Below are positions 8,587 to 17,672 of a stretch of 64,000 bases of DNA, piece after piece. Source of the stretch: an uncultured Roseibium sp. GTDB taxonomy: Bacteria; Pseudomonadota; Alphaproteobacteria; Rhizobiales; Stappiaceae. Numbering within the stretch: the first letter of the stretch is position 1; every line of letters begins with the position of its first letter. The notes under the pieces are model-generated. The model had not been told where the DNA came from. It saw only the letters and a list, made by a program, of their open reading frames with translations, and did not search any database. Position numbers and translations under genes: made by a program. Location of the stretch: the NCBI RefSeq assembly GCF_947499295.1, contig NZ_CANMNP010000012.1:124001-188000 (forward strand), in the 5' to 3' direction.

Positions 8587-10536
8587 ATGGCGACGGACAA
8601 GAAATCTTCTGACGGGACATCCTCTTCTGGCGGAAGTGGGTCCAAAGGTGAAGGCGCTTCCGGGGATAAGGGCGCTGCCAAATCCTCGTCAGGGAGCGCA
8701 AGTGCATCCTCCGCAAGTTCGAAGCGTCCGGTGACCATTGATTTGAAGGCCGAAAAGGTGGATGCCAAATCCGCTGGAAGCACGGCTACACCGCCGAAAA
8801 CCGGCGCTGCGAGTAGCACACCGACAACGGGCTCCAAGACAGGTGGCAGCGGACCGTCTGGCGCGGCGCCTTCTGCGGCTAAATACGCATCCTCAGCATC
8901 ATCTGGTGCTGGATCCAAGGGAACGAAACAAGGCAGTTCCGCGACAGGATCTCCTTACAGCTCGCCCAAAAGCAGCGCGGCGTCCGCGAGCACGTCTTCG
9001 TCAAGCTCGTCTTCCAAGTCTTCGACGAGTTCAACAGCTTCGAAACCGTCCGCGCCTGCCAGCGGTACGTCCACCGGATCGAGCCGCACCGGCGCTTCGG
9101 CCAGTTCATCACCGGCAACCGGTTCCACCACATTTTCAAATCCACCAGCGGCAGAAGACCGCGGTGGTGTCGGCGCCTTCGGTGTTCTGATTGCTGCCGT
9201 CATCGGCGGCATCATCGTGCTCGGCGGTGGATTTGGTCTTCATCAGGCCGGCATCTTGAAGTTAACACCCGAGCAGGATCAGCAGGTTGCCGGCGCACTT
9301 TCGGCAGCGGAAAGCAAGATCGCGGATCTGGAAGAGAAGCTCGGCGAGATAACGTCGAGCGCCGCCAATTCCGATGCAGGCGGAGCCCTGTCAGCTCTTG
9401 AGGGCAAGGTTGCCGCGCTTGAAAGCAAACTTGAGGATGCAGTGTCCGCAACATCCAGTGACGCCGGGTCAGCAGTCGAAGCGCTCAAGCAGGAGCTTGA
9501 GAGCCTGAAAAGCGATGTTGCATCTGTAAGTGCAGCTGGCGGAGGTGGAGCGGCGGTTGATCTGACGCCGTTGCAGGATCGTGTGTCTGCATTGGAAAAT
9601 TCCCCCAGTGGTTCGTCTTCCGTTGACGTAAAGCCACTTGAAGACCGTCTTGAGAAACTGGAAGCAGCAACAACCTCTTCATCGTCCGAAGCTGAGAAGC
9701 TCTCCGGATCGGTGTCCGGTCTGGACAAGCAATTGGGTGAATTGAAGACGACGCTTGGTGAATTGCAGACCCAGCTGGACAACACTGCGGCGACAGCCAA
9801 GGCTGCTCAAACCGCCGTCTCCACATCCGACGTCTCCCTGAAGACCCTTGCCGACAGCCAGGCGCGCGCGACGGAAACGCTTTCGAGCCTTTCGGAGGAC
9901 ATCAAGTCGGTCGGCAGTGCAAACAATTCGGCAGTGGAAACCATCCGTTCCGAACTGGAATCAATGTCCAAACGCCTTGCCGCGGTTGAAGCCACTATGG
10001 GAGATGCCACGGCTCGCGAAGTTGCCGCGCGTGCGCTTTCCGTTTCGGCGTTGAAATCAGCCGTGGATTCCGGTCGCCCATATGAAACCGAACTGGCAGC
10101 AGTAAAGGCTGGCCTGCCGTCGGATATCGATCTGAATGCACTTGAGGCGCATGCGTCCGCTGGTGTTGAACCAGTGGCAGTTCTCATAGCTCAGTTTCCA
10201 CCTGTTTCTCAAAAGATTTACCAGACTTTTGCCGAGCCGGATCGTTCGGGCGATGTGATTGACAATCTCTTGTCCAGCGCCAGATCGATCGTCAGTGTTC
10301 GCGGTCTTGGCGATGGAGATGGGAGTGGGCCAGAGGCTGCGTTGCACAGGATGGATACTGCGGTTAGCCAAGGCGATCTGAAAGCGGCAATCGCTGCATA
10401 TCAAGAGCTTCCTGCCGATGCTCAGTCCTTGGCTGCAACGTGGGTAGCGCGGGCACAAGCCCGTGTTGAAGTCGACGACCTGACCAACAAAGCCTCAGAG
10501 GAAGTGCTCAATGCGCTTGCCAATAAAGAAAGCTGA
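8587..10536 (+). CDS. Mitofilin/Mic60-like inner-membrane protein (COG4223 family)
   Basis: 649 residues from the ATG at 8587, chosen because AGGAGG lies just before it; the frame opens seven codons earlier. Order of parts: a 190-residue Ser/Ala/Thr/Gly-rich low-complexity region; one transmembrane helix at about 195-217; a long predicted coiled coil with many Leu-Glu-Lys heptads (about 230-470); and a C-terminal mitofilin-type helical domain (about 480-640). Alphaproteobacterial Mic60 homologues lie beside haem genes and are linked to intracytoplasmic membrane formation and envelope contact. The layout and neighbours (hemD upstream, HemY downstream) fit this. The low-complexity N-terminus would be cytoplasmic. 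Confidence 0.85.
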   Translation: MATDKKSSDGTSSSGGSGSKGEGASGDKGAAKSSSGSASASSASSKRPVTIDLKAEKVDAKSAGSTATPPKTGAASSTPTTGSKTGGSGPSGAAPSAAKYASSASSGAGSKGTKQGSSATGSPYSSPKSSAASASTSSSSSSSKSSTSSTASKPSAPASGTSTGSSRTGASASSSPATGSTTFSNPPAAEDRGGVGAFGVLIAAVIGGIIVLGGGFGLHQAGILKLTPEQDQQVAGALSAAESKIADLEEKLGEITSSAANSDAGGALSALEGKVAALESKLEDAVSATSSDAGSAVEALKQELESLKSDVASVSAAGGGGAAVDLTPLQDRVSALENSPSGSSSVDVKPLEDRLEKLEAATTSSSSEAEKLSGSVSGLDKQLGELKTTLGELQTQLDNTAATAKAAQTAVSTSDVSLKTLADSQARATETLSSLSEDIKSVGSANNSAVETIRSELESMSKRLAAVEATMGDATAREVAARALSVSALKSAVDSGRPYETELAAVKAGLPSDIDLNALEAHASAGVEPVAVLIAQFPPVSQKIYQTFAEPDRSGDVIDNLLSSARSIVSVRGLGDGDGSGPEAALHRMDTAVSQGDLKAAIAAYQELPADAQSLAATWVARAQARVEVDDLTNKASEEVLNALANKES

Positions 10537-10608
10537 TCGGCAGCTGCGGCTCGCCGGGAAAAACGATACACGACCGGTTTCGACCGATAATCCTCGGGAG
10601 CGACTTTC

Positions 10609-12540
10609 ATGATCCGGGTCCTCGGCTTTTTCATCATTGTGTTTCTCGTCGCATTGGGCTTTGCGTGGCTCGCGGATGTGCCGGGAATGGTTTCCATCCA
10701 GTGGACAAGCCCGGACCCTCAAAGGGTTCCGATCGTTTGGCAACAAACACCGGCAGTTGCCGCCGTCGTGGTGGGTGTGCTTCTGGCAATCTTCCTTCTT
10801 GCAGTCTGGATCATTCGCGTGATCCTGAAGTCGCCTGTCATTGCGAGCCGCTTTTTTCAGCGCAGGCGCAAGGACAAGGGCTATAGCGCATTGTCGCAAG
10901 GCTTGATTGCGCTTGGCACCGGCAACGCGAAACAGGCACGCCGTTTCGGCGTCGATGCCGACAAATTGCTTTCCGAGGAACCGGCCACAAAGCTCTTGCT
11001 CGCCCAAACCGCACAATTGGCCGGCAAGGACGACGAGGCGCGGCAGCGGTTCGAAGCCATGTTGGACGATCCGTCAACAAAAGCTCTTGGGCTGCACGGG
11101 CTCTTCGTGGAAGCCGAGCGCCACAGGGAGCCGATAGCAGCACGCCACTATGCCGAGGAAGCCGCGAAGACCTCACCCGGCCTGGAGTGGGCCGGCAAGG
11201 CGGTGCTCGGATATCAGGCCGTTGCCCACCATTGGGATGAAGCTCTGAAGACTCTGGAGCGTAATTACGCTGCGAAGTTGATGGACAAGAAGACCTATCG
11301 GCGTCAGCGTGCCGTTATCCTGACGGCGCTTGCCCAGAAACTCGAGGACGGCGAACCAGAACGGGCATTTTCGTTGGCCAAGGAAGCGCATGGACTGGCG
11401 CTGGATCTCGTGCCGGCCTCGGTTCTGACATCACGTCTTGCGACGCGCCGGGGGGATATCCGCAAGGCCTCCAAGGTTCTGGAGGCGACCTGGCGCCTGT
11501 TCCCGCACCCTGATCTTGCCGAGACCTATGCCCATGTGCGCACGGGGGACTCAGCCGTAGATCGGCTCAAACGTGTGAAGGCGCTTTCAGCACAACGTGC
11601 CAACACGCCCGAGGGCGCCATGGCAATTGCCAGGGCTGCGATGGAAGCACGCGAGTTCGACGAAGCCCGCAAACAGCTGAAGAAAGCTCTCCAGAGCGAA
11701 CCGACCCGCAAGGCCTTTCTGGCCATGGCGGAACTTGAAGAGACCGAAAGCGGCGACAAAGGGCGCATGCGCGACTGGCTGGCGCGCGCCGTGAATGCGC
11801 CGATGGACAAAGCCTGGGTCGCCGACGGCATTGTTTCCGCCGACTGGCAGGCCGTCTCGCCGGTTACCGGACGGCTGGACGCATTCGAATGGAGCACGAC
11901 CGGAAGCCTGGCTGAAGCAGCAGCCGATGTTCTAGAGGACAGCCTGTTCGAGGCGCTGGCATTGGCACCGGCGGCGTCGATGGCAGACCCTGAACCTGCC
12001 TCGCCTATAAAGCCAGTTGAAATGGTTTCAGAACCGGCCGCGGTGGACCTTGAAGCTGAGCCTGTTTCGAAAGACAGTCAGGTTTCTGCTGCACCCGTGC
12101 AGGCAGAGAATAGTGCGGCAACTCCGGCAGATGTTTCATCCATTGAAGAAGCAAAAACCGGAAAACAGGGCTACGAAGGCACGACAGACGATGTCAAATA
12201 CAGCCCCTCATTGAAGGACCTCCCTGAGGCGTCTGCCTCTGCGGCAGCACCCGTACCTCCTGCAGCCAAACCTGATGCTCCCAAGGCCTCGGAAAAGCCC
12301 GAAGACAAAGTGGTTGTTGGTGCGGCAGACGACAACAAGAAGGATGTCGAGGCCAAAGCCGATGCCGCTGAGGAGACTGAAAAGCCCAAAGCTGATGCCG
12401 CTGAGCCAGAACCGGACAAGGAAGACCTCAATCGGCCAATCGAGTTTCCGTTGTCCAGAATGCCGGATGATCCCGGTCCCGATGATGATGACGACGACAA
12501 AAAGGCGGCCAAGACCACGCGACCCCGGTTTTTCAACTAA
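10609..12540 (+). CDS. HemY N-terminal domain/TPR membrane protein
   Basis: 643 residues. The N-terminus MIRVLGFFIIVFLVALGFAW and a second hydrophobic stretch (about 43-68) form the HemY_N double transmembrane unit. TPR-like helical pairs follow (about 100-410), with the family motif near FQRRRKDKGYSALSQGLIALG. The tail from about 455 is acidic, Ala/Pro/Glu-rich and ends in a run of Asp. Despite the name, this is not protoporphyrinogen oxidase; the role of HemY_N proteins is unsettled. In alphaproteobacteria it accompanies the mitofilin homologue and is a likely functional partner. Confidence 0.88.
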   Translation: MIRVLGFFIIVFLVALGFAWLADVPGMVSIQWTSPDPQRVPIVWQQTPAVAAVVVGVLLAIFLLAVWIIRVILKSPVIASRFFQRRRKDKGYSALSQGLIALGTGNAKQARRFGVDADKLLSEEPATKLLLAQTAQLAGKDDEARQRFEAMLDDPSTKALGLHGLFVEAERHREPIAARHYAEEAAKTSPGLEWAGKAVLGYQAVAHHWDEALKTLERNYAAKLMDKKTYRRQRAVILTALAQKLEDGEPERAFSLAKEAHGLALDLVPASVLTSRLATRRGDIRKASKVLEATWRLFPHPDLAETYAHVRTGDSAVDRLKRVKALSAQRANTPEGAMAIARAAMEAREFDEARKQLKKALQSEPTRKAFLAMAELEETESGDKGRMRDWLARAVNAPMDKAWVADGIVSADWQAVSPVTGRLDAFEWSTTGSLAEAAADVLEDSLFEALALAPAASMADPEPASPIKPVEMVSEPAAVDLEAEPVSKDSQVSAAPVQAENSAATPADVSSIEEAKTGKQGYEGTTDDVKYSPSLKDLPEASASAAAPVPPAAKPDAPKASEKPEDKVVVGAADDNKKDVEAKADAAEETEKPKADAAEPEPDKEDLNRPIEFPLSRMPDDPGPDDDDDDKKAAKTTRPRFFN

Positions 12541-12747
12541 ATTCCGGGCTCGCTGATCAATCGCCTGATATGTCTGTTGGCCTCAGTTTTCTTTCGGCAG
12601 ACGTCGCTTGTCGGGAAGATGTGATGATCCGGAAAAGAGCTGGTTTTAGGCTCTTGCATATGACGCCAAGCTCCGGTAATTAGCGGCCCACCCGAGGCAA
12701 TCGGGTGTGATCGCGCAATGCGCGCAGCTTGTTGGTTGCAAGCAAGT

Positions 12748-12823
12748 GCTGCTGTAGCTCAGTTGGTAGAGCACGTCATTCGTAATGATGGGGTCGGGGG
12801 TTCGAGTCCCTTCAGCAGCACCA
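12748..12823 (+). tRNA. tRNA-Thr (anticodon CGT)
   Basis: The cloverleaf folds by hand: acceptor GCTGCTG/CAGCAGC, D arm GCTC...GAGC, anticodon stem CGTCA/TGATG with loop TTCGTAA (anticodon CGT, decoding ACG), variable loop GGGTC, T arm with TTCGAGT, discriminator A, and an encoded CCA at 12821-12823. The gene stands alone. A 7-bp hairpin (12689-12707) lies just upstream. Confidence 0.97.
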
Positions 12824-12970
12824 GATTTCCACATGTCCTGTCCGAAGAAATCGGTGACGGTCTGTGCCGGAGACACGAGCCCTGAGCTCGAGCTGAACAA
12901 TATGTCGATAATTGTCAAAGAGATGCGCCTGCAAAGGTCAAGAAACTGTGCGCCGAGGAGCGTGTCTTGC

Positions 12971-13807
12971 ATGTTGCCGGTGCGACGGGCAGTATCGAGT
13001 ATGATTTATTGCCGGGAAAGACGCTGGTACCGACTGTTGTTGTTCGCCCTTGGTCTTGTTTGCTTGCTTGGCAAGGCCCCGGCAAGTGCTTCCGATGACC
13101 TCACACTTTATATGTACTACCTCCCGCATCGTCTGACGGAAGACAGCGGAAGACAATACGATCGTTTCCTGGAGGTTCTGTTCGAGCGAACGGGATTGAT
13201 GACCGAACGGAAGTCGGCTCCTTTGCTGCGTGCCAGCAACCTGTTCAGACAGGACAAACTGTCCTGCATCTTTCCGTCAAACATTCGGGCACTCAAATTG
13301 GGTGCGGCAGCGTCAAAGTTCGGAACGTCCGACACGGTCGATGTCGTCTCGCTGCGGCTCTATACGGCAAAGCGACAAGAAGCTGGAGCAGCGCTTACCG
13401 ACTTTCGGCCTGAACGTGTTGGCTATATTCGTGGTTCAGGTGCGGTGCATTTTCTGGGAGAGAATGCCGATCAATATGTCCCGATCGCCTCTGAAGAACA
13501 GTTGATCAGGATGCTGGAACTGGATCGCATCGACGCTTTTCTGGGCCACCATCCCGATACAGCCCTCGCTTTGGAAGACCTTGACAGGCCGGATGCGTTG
13601 CATGTCAGTCCTGTCGCGCCGGACACGTTGAGATTTCCCATTACGTTCGTTTGCCACGACAGCGCGGCCAGCAGAACTTTTTTGAAGACAGTCAATTCGG
13701 AGATTGCGCGAATGCACGCGTCCGGGGTGACGCGCGACATTTTTGGAAAACACGCAGAATTTGAACAGCCTGACGAACACACGGAAGATGTTCCGCTAAC
13801 TGAGTGA
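12971..13807 (+). CDS. Orphan periplasmic substrate-binding protein (SBP_bac_3-like)
   Basis: 278 residues if started at ATG 12971, which has GAGGAG ten bases upstream; ATG 13001 is the alternative and retains the signal peptide. The frame opens further upstream across tRNA-Thr, which I reject as coding. An N-terminal signal peptide (Arg-rich, then a LLLFALGLVCLLG core, cleavage probably after ASA) precedes a two-lobed solute-binding domain; recognisable parts are the DRFLEVLFERTG, RQDKLSCIFPSN and GYIRGSGA segments. No transporter genes are adjacent, so it may serve sensing rather than uptake. The ligand is unknown; an amino acid or other small molecule is possible. Confidence 0.7.
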   Translation: MLPVRRAVSSMIYCRERRWYRLLLFALGLVCLLGKAPASASDDLTLYMYYLPHRLTEDSGRQYDRFLEVLFERTGLMTERKSAPLLRASNLFRQDKLSCIFPSNIRALKLGAAASKFGTSDTVDVVSLRLYTAKRQEAGAALTDFRPERVGYIRGSGAVHFLGENADQYVPIASEEQLIRMLELDRIDAFLGHHPDTALALEDLDRPDALHVSPVAPDTLRFPITFVCHDSAASRTFLKTVNSEIARMHASGVTRDIFGKHAEFEQPDEHTEDVPLTE

Positions 13808-14079
13808 ACAGTGCGTGCGGCAACCAAGGGTATGTTCAGCCTTTGTAATAATTGAGTTTTTGTAGGGCAAATTGAAGAAGTTTTCTCGGTAAGCAGGAAA
13901 AGTTCTATATTTATCAATCCGCTCCTCTAGTGACGTCGTGTATTCATTTAGTATATCTTAGGTTGTAATTAATGCTTAGGATTGAGTAACTGAAAATATA
14001 CAATTGTTCAGCTATTTTAATTGTCAAATTCGACAAGTCCGCAGGGTGCGGATTACTGATCATGCAAAGGTAATAGACA
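13808..14079. other. AT-rich intergenic stretch between the binding protein and the double-receiver gene
   Basis: 272 bases, markedly richer in A and T than its neighbours, with runs such as TTTTTGTAGGG and TATATCTTAGG. No open frame of note and no convincing hairpin. It probably holds the promoter of the double-receiver gene. An AAAGG ribosome-binding site is at 14066-14070. Confidence 0.5.
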
Positions 14080-14901
14080 TTGCTTCACAAAATGATCCGC
14101 ATTTTGGTCGCTGATGCCAGCTCTATTGCCCGTGATGTGGTTAATGATGGCATCAACGTTCACCGATCAAAGCGGTATATCGAGATCGACATCGTCAACA
14201 ACGGGCGGGCTGCACTTGACGTTCTCAGACAAAAGCAGATCGACCTTGCTTTCATCGATGTCAATCTGCCTGGTCTGCGCGGACCGGAGGTGGTTGCTTC
14301 GATAAAGGGTACGAAGTCCGACAAATGTCTCGTTGTCGCCATGTCCAGCAGCCTGGACGAGCAGGACGAAGTCAGCTTAAGGCAAAACGGTGCTTATCAC
14401 TTTCTGAAAAAGCCATTTCATCAGGACGACGTGTCCAGCATTGTTGCGACACAAATCAAGATGGGGACCGCCTGTCCGATCCTTATCGTCGATGATTCGG
14501 CGACGATGCGGAAAATGACGCGCAAGATCCTGGAAGGTAGCCGTTTCAGCTTCGACATTTCAGAAGCAGACGGTGCTCAGTCCGCGATCAAAGCGATGAG
14601 ATCCGGCAAATTTAAATTGGTGCTGACGGATTTTCATATGCCGGGCGCCGACGGACTTGAGCTTGCCGGATCAATTCGCGATCTGTCCAGCAAAGTCGGC
14701 GTCTATATGATGTCGACCAACGAAACGTCTTATCTGCAAAGATCTGCGGCCTTCGTCGGCATTTCCGGCTTCTTGAAGAAGCCGTTCACAGCTGAAGATA
14801 TTGACAGTGTCATGCATCGTTTCTTGCAAATCGACATACCAAAATTTGGAAAGTCGCGTGGAATGTTCAGTTTCGACGAACCTGAGATGAAGGCGTCCTG
14901 A
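14080..14901 (+). CDS. Two-receiver (REC-REC) CheY-like protein without output domain
   Basis: 273 residues from TTG 14080 (AAAGG nine bases before); ATG 14092 is the alternative. Receiver 1 (about 6-125) has phospho-acceptor Asp60 in IDVNLPG and Lys111 in KKPF, but the usual N-terminal acidic pair is reduced to one Asp (VADAS). Receiver 2 (about 132-255) is canonical: VDDSATMR (137-144), Asp184 in LTDFHMPG, a STNE Thr and KKPF. No output domain is attached, so it may act like CheY by protein contact, or as a phosphate relay or sink. No kinase is in the window. Confidence 0.88.
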   Translation: MLHKMIRILVADASSIARDVVNDGINVHRSKRYIEIDIVNNGRAALDVLRQKQIDLAFIDVNLPGLRGPEVVASIKGTKSDKCLVVAMSSSLDEQDEVSLRQNGAYHFLKKPFHQDDVSSIVATQIKMGTACPILIVDDSATMRKMTRKILEGSRFSFDISEADGAQSAIKAMRSGKFKLVLTDFHMPGADGLELAGSIRDLSSKVGVYMMSTNETSYLQRSAAFVGISGFLKKPFTAEDIDSVMHRFLQIDIPKFGKSRGMFSFDEPEMKAS

Positions 14902-14912
14902 CGCCTTCTCTT
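14889..14912 (+). terminator. Terminator overlapping the stop of the double-receiver gene
   Basis: GAAGGCGT (14889-14896) pairs with ACGCCTTC (14901-14908) around CCTG, followed by TCTT. The stem includes the TGA stop. The T-run is imperfect but the stem is perfect over eight pairs. Confidence 0.55.
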
Positions 14913-15099
14913 GTAAGCAATCTGCTGAAATCAAAAGACATTTATTGAATTTGGAATGGCGGTGTTTACCTGTTCCTGCGATTGGTTTTGGATAGCTTTT
15001 CCTGATTGTTGATTTGGAAACCAACTATTGATTCAATAGAAGAATCAGTAAGTCTTCCAGTTCATATCAGTTTCACTGTCTGGCAACGTGGAGAACGGG

Positions 15100-15921
15100 T
15101 TGGGCAAAGCAGCAAAACTTGAATTCGTTCGACGCATCGTACCCTTGGCGCTATGCCTGTTGGGTGTGATCGGTGGATATTTTTTCATGTCCATCCTTAG
15201 CAGCCTGCTCTGTATTGTTGCCGGAGCCGGCATTTATGCTGCCTTGCCACGTCCAACAATGCCTTCCGGTGCCGTCAAGCCGATTTCCAGACCGTCTATT
15301 CCGGTGCTGGATGCGATCGGGTTCGGATTTGGCGTTGTGTTTTTTCCACTCGCATTCATCGGTATGAGCATCTGGAGCGGAGCTGCAGCGCTGTTAGCAC
15401 TGATGTGTTTGTTACCCGCCTGCCTGTCGATGGTGTTTTTCACAGTTGCCGTGCGGCAGGACACTTCCTGGGTCCGCTTCTTTGGCAACGGGTTTGAATT
15501 CACGCAATTCGGTTTGCGTGTTCGCGTCCCTTATGAAGATGTGAAAACGATAGAGATCAAGCTTTGGCAGGCTTCCGGCTGGGTCGCTTGGTTTCAGTCG
15601 ACAATCGGGTCGGCAGGGCCGCGTAAGGCCGTGTTGCTCAACGGTGCTGAAAGCACAAAAACGCTTGTTTTCAAACGCAACGACAGCGCGACTTTCACAA
15701 TCTCTTCGGAGCTTATTCCAGACCTGCAGCGTGTGCTTATCAGTATTGACCGAGCCGGTATGGAACTTCCTGATGGCATAAGCGACCTTCAGCGCAAGAA
15801 AATTCGACGCAAGCGAGAGCGCATGTATGGCGGAGCGCCGGAAGACGAGCCTGTGATTGAAGAAAAACAGGTTGCCCGGATCGCGGCGTTGATTGAGCAC
15901 GCAAGACGCGGCGGCAGTTGA
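15100..15921 (+). CDS. Membrane protein of unknown function with soluble C-terminal domain
   Basis: 273 residues from TTG 15100, chosen because GGAG precedes it by six bases; GTG 15088 is the other option. Two closely spaced hydrophobic helices (about 13-50) and two more (about 70-115) are followed by a soluble part starting RFFGNGFEFTQFGLRVRVPYEDVKTIEIK, which resembles the beta-rich PH-like domain found after membrane helices in YdbS/DUF-type proteins. The C-terminus is strongly basic (RKKIRRKRERM). I do not recognise the family. It follows the double-receiver gene across an AT-rich gap, and a functional link is not shown. Confidence 0.65.
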   Translation: MGKAAKLEFVRRIVPLALCLLGVIGGYFFMSILSSLLCIVAGAGIYAALPRPTMPSGAVKPISRPSIPVLDAIGFGFGVVFFPLAFIGMSIWSGAAALLALMCLLPACLSMVFFTVAVRQDTSWVRFFGNGFEFTQFGLRVRVPYEDVKTIEIKLWQASGWVAWFQSTIGSAGPRKAVLLNGAESTKTLVFKRNDSATFTISSELIPDLQRVLISIDRAGMELPDGISDLQRKKIRRKRERMYGGAPEDEPVIEEKQVARIAALIEHARRGGS

Positions 15922-15931
15922 GGCTGGATTT

Positions 15932-16720
15932 TCAGGTGACCGTCCATGATGGTTTCCGCTTTTCAAAAAACGCAGAAATGCCTTCCCGGGCTTCCTTTGT
16001 TTCCCAGGTGTCTGCCAACCTTCGCACCGTATCTTCGATCACGGTTTGCGAAATGTCAGGACCCAAGGACCGGGCAAGTGCCTTTGAGGCCGCGATGGCT
16101 GACGGGGCCGCTGAAAGATAGGGTTTCACTTCCCGCTCTACGGCGGCATCCAGGTCTTCTTCGCTGACGGCGATCCTCGCAAGGTCGAGGGCAACAGCTT
16201 CCTTTGCACCAAAGATGCGAGCCGACATAAAGACCCTGCGTGCCTTGCCCTCTCCCATACGCGCCAAAACATAGGGGCTGATGGTCGCCGGGATGAGGCC
16301 AAGACGCACTTCGGTCAGCCCGAACTTTGCGCTCTCGACAACGACAACCGTGTCGCAGACACTCATCATACCGATGCCGCCGCCAAAGGCCTGACCCTGC
16401 ACGCGGCCGATCAATGGTTTCGGCATTTCATTGAGACTTTTGAGCATCATGGCAAGTTTGCGCGCCTCGGCCATCCGCTTTTCACGGTCCGCTTCGAATT
16501 GCTCGCGCATCCAGCCGAGATCGCCCCCGGCACAAAAACTGCCGCCAGCGCCTGTGAGGACAACAACACGGACATTGTCATCGGATCCCAAGTGCTTTGC
16601 AGCATTGCTCAGGTCTTCGATCATGGCAGCCGACAGCGCGTTGTGCTTGTCGGGGCGGTTCAATTTGAGTGTCGCCACACCGCGTTCGTCAACTGACAGC
16701 GACAGGGTTTCATAGCTCAT
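15932..16720 (-). CDS. liuC: Methylglutaconyl-CoA hydratase (enoyl-CoA hydratase family)
   Basis: 262 residues of the crotonase superfamily: the oxyanion segments GGSFCAGGDLGWM (about 55-67) and GQAFGGGIGMMSVCD (about 108-122) are present, with LTEVRLGLIPATISPYV, typical of 3-methylglutaconyl-CoA hydratases. It hydrates 3-methylglutaconyl-CoA to HMG-CoA in leucine breakdown. The start overlaps the liuE stop by four bases (ATGA). Last gene of the tetR-liu operon; the specific substrate is assigned from context and family motifs. Confidence 0.9.
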   Translation of the reverse strand: MSYETLSLSVDERGVATLKLNRPDKHNALSAAMIEDLSNAAKHLGSDDNVRVVVLTGAGGSFCAGGDLGWMREQFEADREKRMAEARKLAMMLKSLNEMPKPLIGRVQGQAFGGGIGMMSVCDTVVVVESAKFGLTEVRLGLIPATISPYVLARMGEGKARRVFMSARIFGAKEAVALDLARIAVSEEDLDAAVEREVKPYLSAAPSAIAASKALARSLGPDISQTVIEDTVRRLADTWETKEAREGISAFFEKRKPSWTVT

Positions 16721-17577
16721 GTGTCCGCGCTCCGCAGGTTCTGTGCAAATTCTGAAACCTCCGCCAGCAAGTCGCGGCGAATGCCGGTTTCAAAGCCGTT
16801 GCCGTCCATCAGGTCGACAACGGCTTCCGTCGCGACGTTTCCCTTGGCTCCCGGCGCATAAGGGCAGCCACCGAGGCCGCCAATCGCGCTGTCGAAAGTC
16901 CGAAGACCTTTTTCCAGACTTACGCTGATGTTCTGAAGAGCTCGAGCTTTGGTGTCATGATAGTGCCCGGCGAGTTTGTCAGCCGGTACATGGACCAAGA
17001 CAGCATCGAGCATTTGTCCGATTGTCTCGGGTGTCCCTGCACCAATTGTGTCGCCAAGCGAGACTTCATAACAGCCAAGCTCAAAGAGCGCGCTGGCAAC
17101 TTCAGCAACCTTTTCAGGTGGTGTCGGCCCGTCATAGGGGCAGTCGGTCACGCAGGAAACATAGCCGCGAACGGGCATCTCGTCATGATGAGCTTTCTCG
17201 AGCAGAGGCTTGAACCGTTCGATACTCTCGGCGACGGAGCAGTTGATGTTCTTTTTCGAAAACCCTTCGGACGCGGAGCCGAATATGGCCACTTCATCCG
17301 CCGAAGCTTTCCGGGCAGCCGTGTAGCCCTTCACATTCGGTGTCAGTGCCGAATAGACCACGGCGGGATGCCGATAGATCCCATCCATGACGTCTTGTGC
17401 ATCGGCCATTTGGGGAACCCATTTGGGACTGACGAAGCTGGTCACCTCGATCTTGCGAAACCCGCAGGCGGAAAGCCGATCAACCAATTCGATTTTCTGA
17501 TCAGTCGGCACAAACGCTTTTTCATTCTGAAGGCCGTCACGCGGGCCCATTTCAAAAATGGTGACGAATTCGGACAT
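16717..17577 (-). CDS. liuE: Hydroxymethylglutaryl-CoA lyase
   Basis: 286 residues, a TIM-barrel of the HMGL-like family. EMGPRDGLQNE (about 9-19) carries the metal-binding Asp and the catalytic Arg, YEVSLGDTIG is central, and GGLGGCPYAPGA holds the catalytic Cys. It cleaves HMG-CoA to acetyl-CoA and acetoacetate, the last step of leucine degradation. It overlaps liuC by four bases, and a 95-base gap separates it from the acyl-CoA synthetase upstream. Confidence 0.95.
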   Translation of the reverse strand: MSEFVTIFEMGPRDGLQNEKAFVPTDQKIELVDRLSACGFRKIEVTSFVSPKWVPQMADAQDVMDGIYRHPAVVYSALTPNVKGYTAARKASADEVAIFGSASEGFSKKNINCSVAESIERFKPLLEKAHHDEMPVRGYVSCVTDCPYDGPTPPEKVAEVASALFELGCYEVSLGDTIGAGTPETIGQMLDAVLVHVPADKLAGHYHDTKARALQNISVSLEKGLRTFDSAIGGLGGCPYAPGAKGNVATEAVVDLMDGNGFETGIRRDLLAEVSEFAQNLRSADT

Positions 17578-17672
17578 ATCTGGGCTCGAAGTACCTTTTG
17601 GGAGTGGGGCTGCTTATTTCGGTGAAAAGTCATCTGAACGGGAGAAGCACCTGCCAGGCGCTGTAACGTGCC

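Noticed and set aside
8700-9150. Ser/Ala/Thr repeats as a tandem DNA repeat
   Set aside because: Residues are biased but the DNA has no regular period; it is low-complexity protein.
12785-12970. N-terminal extension of the binding protein across tRNA-Thr
   Set aside because: It would overlap the tRNA and put about 60 odd residues before a normal signal peptide.
12824-15931. Integrative element at tRNA-Thr
   Set aside because: I saw no integrase and no repeat of the tRNA 3' end downstream, so I kept it only as a patch of interest.
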